From an uncultured Rhodocyclaceae bacterium (GTDB taxonomy: Bacteria > Pseudomonadota > Gammaproteobacteria > Burkholderiales > Rhodocyclaceae), in contig CAKQRL010000016.1 of the NCBI GenBank assembly GCA_934271525.1, forward strand, positions 1 to 48,561: a DNA stretch of 48,561 bases. Direction: 5' to 3'. Numbering within the stretch: the stretch's first letter is position 1; each line of letters starts with the position of its first letter. Shown one piece after another: positions 16,581 to 24,156 of this stretch. Both the position numbers and the translations under genes were made by a program. The notes under the pieces were generated by a model that did no database searches, had not been told where the DNA came from, and saw only the letters and a list, made by a program, of their open reading frames with translations.

Positions 16581-17867
16581 GTTATAAGACGCAGAAAATA
16601 CGCTAATTCCTTGACCTTCCACGCTTGGCATTGATAAAGGTTGATCCACCAATGCCGAACCCAAACCCAAACGCGTGTGTGCGTATTCTACTTTTAGTCG
16701 GTGATTGTTGCCGATATCATACGCCGTGCCAATGGCAACGGTATATTGATTAGCCATCAGCATTGCATCGGCAGAAATGCGATTCAACGCATCATACAAA
16801 GCAAATTGCGGCACGCCCGAGTTGCGCAACATTGCCGCATAAACACGGCTGGGTTTGGAATCCGACTTTGAAAAACCCCAAGAAACATAAGGCGTGAAGT
16901 GATGGATGTTTTTTCTCAACTGCACATAAAAAGCACGGGTTTGCATGCCTGATAACATATTCATCGCGCGCCGCACGCCAAATTCGCCCGAGGCATAAAC
17001 GCCGTTGCCCAAATGCCAATCGCCCAACACGCCAAAGAGCAAAAACTTAACCTTGGGCGTGGTTTCGCCATCTTTTGGCATATACACTTGAAAACCCGTG
17101 GGCAAGGTTACAACTTCATTGCGTTTTAAAAAAGGGACGTTGTCGCGGTTTTTAACGGCAACATAATGCAAACCCGTGCGCAAAATGTTGTTTTCCATTG
17201 CATCTTCATAGGTGAAGAAAGTGCCAACAACGTTTAAGCGCCGCGCATAATGATTGGCACCTTCTTGCAAAGTTTGGGGATTGGTGCGAAACCACACGCG
17301 TTGCCAAAAATTAGACATACCGCCATAAAAATCCCAAGTGATGCTTTTCATCCCATCTTCGCCCACATCCCAAGAATAAGAAGATGAGATGCCGTTGTAT
17401 TCAAAGGTTGGCGACAAACCATAAACTTCAACAGGCAAACGGGCAGACACATAACTCATCCCAACATTGCCATTTTGGGAATAAAGCAATGCAGGCAAAC
17501 GACTGCGCCCGATTTTGAGCTCCCAATTATCCGTTGCGCGGTAACTCAACAATGCCCAAGGCAACCTAGGCCGCCAGCGGTGGTCATCCTTCAAAGATGG
17601 CGAGAGTTCGCCTTGCAAAATAAAGCTAAAACGCGCAGAGATTTGCCAGTCAAGCTGAGCGCCAATGCGCGAGTCGGCATCAAAAGTGCCTGTGTTGTCA
17701 ATTTGGTTATAAGCGTAATCTTGGTTGCTTGCGGCATAACCCGCCGTGCCAAAAAAGGAAAAGGCGAGATTATCAGGCAAGTTGAAACCCAAAGCCGAAT
17801 CCGCAGCGTTGGCAGCAATCGCCACATTGCCAATTAAAGAAGCAAGCCAAAATTTCTTTAAAAACAT
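16569..17867 (-). CDS. Outer-membrane porin-like beta-barrel, paralogue 3
   Basis: 432 aa. Signal peptide MFLKKFWLASLIGNVAIAANA, then LAFSFFGTAGYAASNQDYAY, GAQLDWQISARFSF, LKIGRSRLPALLYSQN, NVGMSYVSARLP and the terminal SYNFLF. It shares with paralogue 4, and not with 1 and 2, the region WRPRLPWALL and the loop RTNPQT.LQEG, so 3 and 4 form the second sub-pair. Shine-Dalgarno GAGAGAGGACA precedes the ATG at 17867. Its stop codon is the TGA inside the repeat tract. Confidence 0.85.
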   Translation of the reverse strand: MFLKKFWLASLIGNVAIAANAADSALGFNLPDNLAFSFFGTAGYAASNQDYAYNQIDNTGTFDADSRIGAQLDWQISARFSFILQGELSPSLKDDHRWRPRLPWALLSYRATDNWELKIGRSRLPALLYSQNGNVGMSYVSARLPVEVYGLSPTFEYNGISSSYSWDVGEDGMKSITWDFYGGMSNFWQRVWFRTNPQTLQEGANHYARRLNVVGTFFTYEDAMENNILRTGLHYVAVKNRDNVPFLKRNEVVTLPTGFQVYMPKDGETTPKVKFLLFGVLGDWHLGNGVYASGEFGVRRAMNMLSGMQTRAFYVQLRKNIHHFTPYVSWGFSKSDSKPSRVYAAMLRNSGVPQFALYDALNRISADAMLMANQYTVAIGTAYDIGNNHRLKVEYAHTRLGLGSALVDQPLSMPSVEGQGISVFSASYNFLF

Positions 17868-17882
17868 TGTCCTCTCTCACTA

Positions 17883-17920
17883 TTTTTTTCCACGGTCAAC
17901 CCATTATTTTTTTCAAAATA
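17883..17920 (+). repeat. CCACGG repeat, single core
   Basis: Core TTTTCCACGGTCAAC at 17886-17900, then CCATTATTTTTTTCAAAATAAA. It lies between porins 3 and 4 and supplies the TGA stop of porin 4 at 17913. Confidence 0.93.
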
Positions 17921-19208
17921 AAAAGTTATATGACGCAGAAAAGATATTCACCTTTTTGCCATCCACGCTCGGCAAACTCAAAGGTTGATCCACAAAAGAC
18001 GAGCCTTGCCCCAAACGTGTGTGCGAATATTCCATTTTTAAGCGGTGATTGGTGCCAATATCATAAGCCGTGCCAATGGCAACGGTCATTTGATTGGCCA
18101 TCAACATTGCATCGGCAGAGATGCGGTTGAGCGTTTCAAATGTTGCCATTTGTGGAATACCTGTGGTTTTAGACATTTCCTTATAAACCTTGCGGGATTT
18201 GGTGTCCGAAATAGAATAATTCCACGAAATATACGGCGTGAAGTGTTGAATGTTTTTGCGCAACTGCACATAAAAAGCACGCGTATCCAAACCCGAAGTC
18301 ATATTCAACACCTTGCGCACGGCAAATTCGCTAGCCACATAAAAACCGTTGCCAACGTGCCAATCGCCCAACACGCCAAAGAGCAAAAACTTCACAGTAT
18401 CCGTGATATCACCACCTGTGGGCATATAAACTTTGTAGCCGTTGGGTAGCGTTTGCACTGCGTTGCGTTTTACAAAAACGCCGCCGTTTCTATCTTTAAC
18501 CTCTACATAATGCACACCTGTTCGGACGAGGTTATTTTCCATCGCATCTTCATAGGTCAAAAATGTGCCGACAACTTTCAAGCGCCGTGCAAAATATTTG
18601 GGAGCTTCTTGCATGGTGTCGGGATTTGTGCGAAACCACACGCGTTGCCACGCGTTGGACATACCGCCATAAAAATCCCAAGAAATCGTCTTCATACCAC
18701 TATCGCCCACATCCCACGTGTAAGTGGATGAAATACCGTTGTATTCAAAAGTGGGCGACAAACCATAAACATCAAGAGGCAAGCGCGCGGGAATGTAGCT
18801 CATACCAACGTTGGCGTTTTGGGAATAAAGCAAAGCAGGCAAACGTGAACGCCCTATTTTCAACACCCAATTATCAGTTGCACGAAAACGCAACAATGCC
18901 CAAGGCAACCTAGGCCGCCAGCGGTGGTCATCGCTCAAAGATTGCGAGAGTTCGCCTTGCAAAATAAAACCCAAACGCGGGGTTAAATTCCAGTCCAATT
19001 GTGCGCCAATGCGCGAATCGGCATCCACTGTGCCAGCGCTGGAGATTTTGTTGTATTTGAAATCCTGATTGCTCACGGCATAACCCGCCGTGCCAAAAAA
19101 GGAAAACGCAAGGTTTTCTGGCAAGTTAAAATCCGTTGTTTCTTCGGCATTTACCGTTGCTGTGCTTACCAACAAAGCGGCAACCAACATTTCTTTTTTA
19201 AACTTCAT
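17913..19208 (-). CDS. Outer-membrane porin-like beta-barrel, paralogue 4, with upstream poly-G tract
   Basis: 431 aa. Signal peptide MKFKKEMLVAALLVSTATVNA, then LAFSFFGTAGYAVSNQDFKY, GAQLDWNLTPRLGF, LKIGRSRLPALLYSQN and the terminal SYNFLF. The ATG at 19208 has AGAGGGATT before it. It is the first gene of the four-porin array and lies only 78 bases after the HD-GYP regulator gene on the same strand, so it could be read through from the sensory operon or from a promoter in this short gap. The gap holds a repeat core and an 11-G run (C in the mRNA), making length-dependent expression possible. Confidence 0.85.
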   Translation of the reverse strand: MKFKKEMLVAALLVSTATVNAEETTDFNLPENLAFSFFGTAGYAVSNQDFKYNKISSAGTVDADSRIGAQLDWNLTPRLGFILQGELSQSLSDDHRWRPRLPWALLRFRATDNWVLKIGRSRLPALLYSQNANVGMSYIPARLPLDVYGLSPTFEYNGISSTYTWDVGDSGMKTISWDFYGGMSNAWQRVWFRTNPDTMQEAPKYFARRLKVVGTFLTYEDAMENNLVRTGVHYVEVKDRNGGVFVKRNAVQTLPNGYKVYMPTGGDITDTVKFLLFGVLGDWHVGNGFYVASEFAVRKVLNMTSGLDTRAFYVQLRKNIQHFTPYISWNYSISDTKSRKVYKEMSKTTGIPQMATFETLNRISADAMLMANQMTVAIGTAYDIGTNHRLKMEYSHTRLGQGSSFVDQPLSLPSVDGKKVNIFSASYNFLF

Positions 19209-19233
19209 AATCCCTCTCAAAATTTCGATTCGT

Positions 19234-19244
19234 GGGGGGGGGGG
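19234..19244. promoter_or_regulatory. Homopolymeric G(11) tract 25 bases before porin 4
   Basis: Eleven consecutive G on the plus strand, that is C(11) in the leader of the porin gene. Homopolymeric G/C runs of this length in front of surface-protein genes are classic slipped-strand mispairing sites. I see no good -10 box around it, so whether it acts on transcription or on the leader RNA is open. Confidence 0.6.
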
Positions 19245-19249
19245 TAGGA

Positions 19250-19280
19250 ATTCCACGGTCAACTCCAAAAAAATTTCAAA
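19250..19280 (+). repeat. CCACGG repeat, single core
   Basis: Core TTCCACGGTCAAC at 19252-19264, then TCCAAAAAAATTTCAAAATAAAA. It lies between the regulator gene and porin 4, next to the G tract; the flank GAATTCC is unlike other copies. Confidence 0.9.
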
Positions 19281-19286
19281 ATAAAA

Positions 19287-20399
19287 TTACGACAGAATTT
19301 GCTCTTCCATTTTGGTTGGCTCATCCGCCATGCGTGCGTTGATTTCATCAAAGGCATCGGCAATAGCCACAAAGGCGTCAATTACATCTGGGTCAAATTG
19401 TTTGCCTTTGCCTTCTATTACAAATTGTTCCGTATCCTTTCTGCCAAATGCGGGTTTGTATGGGCGTTCCGTGCGCAAGGCATCATAAACATCCGCCACC
19501 GACATAATGCGCGCAGAAAGCGGAATTCCCTCACCCTTCTTTTTGTTGGGATAACCACTGCCATCCCAGCGTTCGTGGTGATTCAAAGCCACATCCATCG
19601 CACAATCCAAAAAATCACCTTGGTCGCCCATAAAAGCGTGGGCTTGCTTCAAAATGTCGTAACCGCGCGTGGTGTGGGTTTTCATCACCTCAAATTCTTC
19701 TTCGGTTAATTTGCCGGGTTTTAACAAAATGGAATCGGGAATGGCGATTTTGCCGATATCGTGCAAAGGTGCCGAGCGCGCATACAATTCAATTAAGTTG
19801 TTGTTGGTCAAATAAGAAAACTTCGGGCGGCGGGACAATTCCTGCGCCAAAAGCCGCACGTATTCTTGCGTGCGCACAATGTGCATACCCGTGCATTCAT
19901 CGCGAAATTCCGCCAAAGAAACCATCACCATCATGGAGGCTTCTTGCAAGCGGTTGATTTGCGTCAAGCGCCGATCCACTTCTTCTTCCAACCAAGCGCT
20001 TTTATCCGCCAGCATATCGCCCCATTCTTTCAAACTCAACTGCGCTCGCACACGCGCCATCACAATGGGCGGCGAAATCGGTTTGTGGATAAAATCCACA
20101 GCGCCCGCTTCAAACCCCATTTCTTCATCTTCTTGTGAAGATTTTGCCGTTAAAAAGATAATGGGCACGTGCGCCATTGTTTCCATTTTTTTCATGCGAC
20201 GACAGGTTTCATAACCGTCCAATTCGGGCATCATAATGTCCAACAGCACCAAATCAGGCGCATCTTTTTCTGCCAACGCCAAGGCTTTCACGCCATTGTT
20301 TGCCACTTTGATGCGATAATAATCCTTCAACAACCCCGTCAAGAGCGACAAGTTGGCGGGAGTATCATCCACAATCAAAATCGTGGGTTTTTCGCTCAT
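19287..20399 (-). CDS. Response regulator with HD-GYP c-di-GMP phosphodiesterase output domain
   Basis: 370 aa. A receiver domain occupies residues 1-120 with phosphoacceptor Asp54 (LVLLDIMMPELDGY) and acidic pair DD at 11-12. A helical linker leads to an HD-GYP domain (about 160-345) with LHDIGKIAIPD, KTHTTRGYDIL and HHERWDGSGYP, that is both the HD pair and the GYP signature, so it probably degrades cyclic-di-GMP. Its ATG shares bases with the stop of the hybrid kinase (TAATG), so the two are translationally coupled and probably form a signalling pair. Confidence 0.92.
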   Translation of the reverse strand: MSEKPTILIVDDTPANLSLLTGLLKDYYRIKVANNGVKALALAEKDAPDLVLLDIMMPELDGYETCRRMKKMETMAHVPIIFLTAKSSQEDEEMGFEAGAVDFIHKPISPPIVMARVRAQLSLKEWGDMLADKSAWLEEEVDRRLTQINRLQEASMMVMVSLAEFRDECTGMHIVRTQEYVRLLAQELSRRPKFSYLTNNNLIELYARSAPLHDIGKIAIPDSILLKPGKLTEEEFEVMKTHTTRGYDILKQAHAFMGDQGDFLDCAMDVALNHHERWDGSGYPNKKKGEGIPLSARIMSVADVYDALRTERPYKPAFGRKDTEQFVIEGKGKQFDPDVIDAFVAIADAFDEINARMADEPTKMEEQILS

Positions 20400-23300
20400 T
20401 ACAATGCCCCTTTATGTTGTTCAATGGTTTCAAGTGCCAAATCAAATTCAAAATCGCAAATGGCGCGCTCAATGCGGTGGTAAATTTCTATCGGCAAGTG
20501 GCGGCGCAACATATCGGCGTGTTCTTCCCACCAATCTTGCGCTTCCGAATCGCCTTCTGATAAAAGATGACGCAATTTTTCAACCAGCGCTTTTTCTTCT
20601 TCATTCAAAGGTTTGTTTGATTCTAATTGCGCTTGATTTTCCACGGTCAACGCATTATTTTTTTCATTTTGTTCTGTGGTGTTGCCATTCAATCCATAAT
20701 GATTGGCAATGCCTTGCACTATGGGTTCAAAAAGTTCCACCGCTTGTGGAAAAAGCAAATCGACCTTTGCTTCGTCCTTTTCCTTGCAGGCAAATTCCAA
20801 ACCTTCCATGGCGCGTTGCACGTCTTCTGCGCCAATGCTGCCCGACAAGCCTTTTAAAGTATGCGCCAAACGTTGCATCTCTTCCCATTGGAGTGAAGAT
20901 TTGAATTGCGAAAAATCTTCGGAAAAATGCACGTAATCGCTGGCGTAACTCTTCAAAATTTTGGAATAAAGCTCCAACTTGCCTGCGGCGCGGCGCAAAC
21001 CTGCTTTGGTGTTTAAGCCATCCACAATGGGCAACTGCAAGGTGTCGCGCGGGGTTTGCGAAATTGGCGCATCGTCGTCAATATCGGATTCAGTCGCCGC
21101 TTCATCGTTCTTTTGCGCCAATAATTCGGCGGGCGGTTGGTAAATTTCTGAGAGTTTTGTATAAAGTTCATCGGGTTCAATGGGTTTGCTAATATGCCCA
21201 TTCATTCCCAAAACTTTGCAGCGTTCGCGCTCTTCGGTCATGGCGTGTGCGGTCATCGCAAAAATCGGCACATCGTTGTAGCGCGGATTTTTGCGCAAAA
21301 TGCCCACGGCGGTGTAGCCATCCATCACGGGCATTTGCAAATCCATCAAAACAATGTGGTAAAAATCGGGCGCTGCGGCATCCAATTTTTCAATGGCTTC
21401 TTTGCCGTTGTTGGCAACATGCACCGTGGCACCGTGGCTTTCCATCAATTCCACGGCAAGTTGTTGGTTGATGCGATCATCTTCCGTGAGCAAAATGCGC
21501 ATACCATCCAAACGCACGGTGTTGGCTTTGACGTTGCTCACACTTTCCACATCGTCGCCCGTTAAGCGTGCCAAAACATTGCGCAACACTTCGGGCATCA
21601 CAGGTTTGGGTAAGAAATTATCCACACCAAACTTGTTGGCGGTTTCCCGAATCACATGCGAATCGTAACCCGAGACGATAACCACTTGCGGCGGCGGAAT
21701 GCCGCATTCGGATTTTAATGTGGCAATCAACGTGCCGCCGTTCATATTCGGCATCACCCAATCAATCAAAAGCAAGTCAAAGCGTTTTTCCGTTTGAATA
21801 GATTGCAACACCAATTCATGCGCTTTTTCACCGCTATCGGCTTCTTGCACGCCGTTTTCAATGTCTGCGCCCACGCCCATTTCCGTCAACATTTCCACCA
21901 ATACTTGGCGCGCCAAAGCATGGTTATCCACAACCAACACACGCAATTTGCTCACTTGTGGCAAGTGTTTTTCGTCTTTGGTGTCGGAAATCAACAATTT
22001 GCAAGTAAAAGAAAAGTTGGAACCTTCGCCCGCAACGCTTTCTACCTTCACTTTGCCGCCCATCATCTCCACAAATTTTTTGGAGATGGTCAAACCCAAG
22101 CCCGTGCCGCCGTATTTGCGCGTGGTGGAGCCATCCGCTTGGGTAAATTCTTGGAACAATTTGCTCACTTGCTCGGGAGTCATCCCAATGCCGGTGTCTT
22201 TGACTTCAAATAGCAATTCCACCGCATCGTTTTCTTCTTTTAACAAATCCACCGACAACACCACGTGGCCTTGATGCGTGAACTTCACTGCATTGGACAA
22301 AAAGTTGGTCAGCACTTGCCCCAAGCGCAAGGGGTCGCCCATGAGCATGACATCGCCTTTGACCAAAAAGTCGTCTTTCAATTCACACAACAATTCAATT
22401 TCTTTTTCCTGCGCTTTTTGGCGCAACAAAAACAAAGAACTGCTCACCACTTCTTCCAAACGGAAAGGCACGTTGTCTAATTCAATTTTGCCCGCTTCAA
22501 TTTTGGAGAAATCCAAAATATCGTTAATAATTCCCAACAAAGCCTTGGCAGCACCGTGGATTTTTTCCACATAATCTTTTTGCCGCGCGGTTAACTTGGT
22601 TTGCAAAGCCAAATAAGACATACCGATGATGGCATTCATCGGCGTGCGAATTTCGTGGCTCATATTCGCCAAGAACATGGATTTGGTTTTGGTTGCATCT
22701 TCTGCCACAACGCGCGCTTCTTCGGCTGTTGTGCGCGCGTCTTCCAAAGCTTGTTGCACGCGCTCACGCGTGGCAATATCCAACTGAATGGCTTGCGCCA
22801 TTTTGTTGGTCACGGTGCCCAATTCGGCAATTTCCACAATGCTCGTTTTTTGTTGGGTGCGCGCGGAATAATCCCCGCGAGATAAACGATCCGCCAACCA
22901 GTGTAAATCCATCAAAGGCATTAAAATCTTGCGCCGCGCTTGAACCAAAGAAATCGCCAACAAAGCCACCGTCAACAACAAAATGCCAATCAACACATAA
23001 ATGTAGCGCAACAAAGTTTCCACCGATTTATCTACCATTTGTGAGGTGCGGTTTTCAACCAAGGTTTCCAAAACGGTTTCTTTTTTGGATAAATCGTCTC
23101 TTCGTGTGTTGTATTCGTCGCTATAAATCAACTGCCGCGCAAATTCCATGTCTGGCTCGCCGTCCGAGACATAATCATTTTGCTTGGCATCATATAAGCC
23201 TTGCGTTGCCGCAAAAGCCACGTGTTCCAATTTGTTCAAGTTTTCAAAGGCTTTGAGCACCTCGTCAAAGGCTTGAAGTTCCTCCTCGCTAAAATTCAAA

Positions 23301-23689
23301 CGCTGCAAGCGTTCGCGCAAGGACAAGGTTTTTTCTTCTGGAAAAGGCGCATGCGCAATGCGGCGGGCAATGACGGCATCCCAATAATCATCAGGATCAT
23401 AATTAGGCGGGGCTTTTTTCTCGCCGTTTCTAATCGCAACAATATCGTAGTAATACACTAAAAAGCGCGGGTCCGCCGTGGTGGTATAAGCACGCACAAG
23501 CATTTCCAACAAACTGCTTTCTTGCCGAATGGAACGGGTTAATTCCATCACCCGTTGGGTGTTGTGGGAGATAACCAACATTTCTTTGTAAGAAAAATAC
23601 ACCCGCCCGACAATGACGATATTCGCCACAATCAGCGCAAAAGCAAAAATGGAAATCAGTTGAAAAAGTTTGGTTAGGCGCATAATCAC
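20399..23689 (-). CDS. Hybrid sensor histidine kinase with two receiver domains and HPt
   Basis: 1096 aa. Order: membrane segment (5-28), periplasmic region to about 225, second membrane segment (229-250), HAMP (250-305), coiled coil, HisKA with His345 in MSHEIRTP, HATPase (N box at 461-475, DTGIGM, GGTGLGLTISK), receiver 1 with Asp643, receiver 2 with Asp783, HPt with His943 (AHTLKGLSGS), and a C-terminal helical region of about 75 residues. The linker between HPt and that tail contains ALTVENQ at 1013-1019, encoded by a CCACGG repeat inserted in frame. The GTG start at 23689 overlaps the stop of the PstS-like gene (GTGA); an ATG two codons later is an alternative. It should phosphorylate the HD-GYP regulator encoded next. 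Confidence 0.93.
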   Translation of the reverse strand: MIMRLTKLFQLISIFAFALIVANIVIVGRVYFSYKEMLVISHNTQRVMELTRSIRQESSLLEMLVRAYTTTADPRFLVYYYDIVAIRNGEKKAPPNYDPDDYWDAVIARRIAHAPFPEEKTLSLRERLQRLNFSEEELQAFDEVLKAFENLNKLEHVAFAATQGLYDAKQNDYVSDGEPDMEFARQLIYSDEYNTRRDDLSKKETVLETLVENRTSQMVDKSVETLLRYIYVLIGILLLTVALLAISLVQARRKILMPLMDLHWLADRLSRGDYSARTQQKTSIVEIAELGTVTNKMAQAIQLDIATRERVQQALEDARTTAEEARVVAEDATKTKSMFLANMSHEIRTPMNAIIGMSYLALQTKLTARQKDYVEKIHGAAKALLGIINDILDFSKIEAGKIELDNVPFRLEEVVSSSLFLLRQKAQEKEIELLCELKDDFLVKGDVMLMGDPLRLGQVLTNFLSNAVKFTHQGHVVLSVDLLKEENDAVELLFEVKDTGIGMTPEQVSKLFQEFTQADGSTTRKYGGTGLGLTISKKFVEMMGGKVKVESVAGEGSNFSFTCKLLISDTKDEKHLPQVSKLRVLVVDNHALARQVLVEMLTEMGVGADIENGVQEADSGEKAHELVLQSIQTEKRFDLLLIDWVMPNMNGGTLIATLKSECGIPPPQVVIVSGYDSHVIRETANKFGVDNFLPKPVMPEVLRNVLARLTGDDVESVSNVKANTVRLDGMRILLTEDDRINQQLAVELMESHGATVHVANNGKEAIEKLDAAAPDFYHIVLMDLQMPVMDGYTAVGILRKNPRYNDVPIFAMTAHAMTEERERCKVLGMNGHISKPIEPDELYTKLSEIYQPPAELLAQKNDEAATESDIDDDAPISQTPRDTLQLPIVDGLNTKAGLRRAAGKLELYSKILKSYASDYVHFSEDFSQFKSSLQWEEMQRLAHTLKGLSGSIGAEDVQRAMEGLEFACKEKDEAKVDLLFPQAVELFEPIVQGIANHYGLNGNTTEQNEKNNALTVENQAQLESNKPLNEEEKALVEKLRHLLSEGDSEAQDWWEEHADMLRRHLPIEIYHRIERAICDFEFDLALETIEQHKGAL
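20637..20672 (+). repeat. CCACGG repeat inside the hybrid kinase gene
   Basis: Core TTTTCCACGGTCAAC at 20637-20651, then GCATTATTTTTTTCATTTTG. It lies in frame and encodes NNALTVENQ in the linker after the HPt domain. Confidence 0.93.
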
Positions 23690-24108
23690 TTGCGCAACAA
23701 AACGTTGACGCCCTCGGGAACATCTTTGCTATACAAATAACCAACGGCGCCTTTGGTGGAACGCACAAATTTGATGATTTCATCCGTGTTGGTTAAATTG
23801 CGCGGCGGCCGACCTTTGCCCACGAACTGCCGCACCGTCCAGTAAGCTTGATATTTTTCTTCGGTTTGGTTTAAAAAATGTTGCAAAAAATCGCTTCGGA
23901 GTTTATCCCCGGGCGAGGCGTTCACAGGCGTAACCAACACGCCATCAACCGCCACGGTTCTGCCGGTGAATAATTTTTGGATGATATCTTGTGTAACATT
24001 CGGCACGTCTTCATGCGCCACAATAACAACATTTTCCGCCTTGACTTGCCCAAAAGGCACAATCAAGGAAGCAAAACAACACAATAACAACCGAGCAAGC
24101 GCATTCAT
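23686..24108 (-). CDS. Small PstS-like periplasmic phosphate/ligand-binding protein
   Basis: 140 aa. A signal peptide (MNALARLLLCCFASLIVPF, cleavage after VKA) is followed by a half-size periplasmic-binding-like domain: VTQDIIQKLFTGR near residue 45, then RSDFLQHFL, a Trp-containing region and GAVGYLYSKDVPEGVNVL. This resembles short PstS-related proteins that sit in front of hybrid kinases in proteobacteria and are thought to present a ligand to the sensor. Its stop overlaps the kinase start, so the three genes are one operon. The ATG at 24108 is chosen because it begins the signal peptide; the longer frame starts with TTG. Confidence 0.8.
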   Translation of the reverse strand: MNALARLLLCCFASLIVPFGQVKAENVVIVAHEDVPNVTQDIIQKLFTGRTVAVDGVLVTPVNASPGDKLRSDFLQHFLNQTEEKYQAYWTVRQFVGKGRPPRNLTNTDEIIKFVRSTKGAVGYLYSKDVPEGVNVLLRK

Positions 24109-24156
24109 TGTAAATACCGTTTTTTTCCTAATTTTTGTCTGCAAATCATAGCAAAC

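Noticed and set aside
19250..19264. TTGACC of the repeat as -35 box of the porin 4 promoter
   Set aside because: No acceptable -10 box at 16-18 bases, as that position falls in the C tract; remains speculative.
22693..23256. Long plus-strand frame antisense to the hybrid kinase
   Set aside because: Shadow of the kinase coding frame; no ribosome-binding site or recognisable domain.
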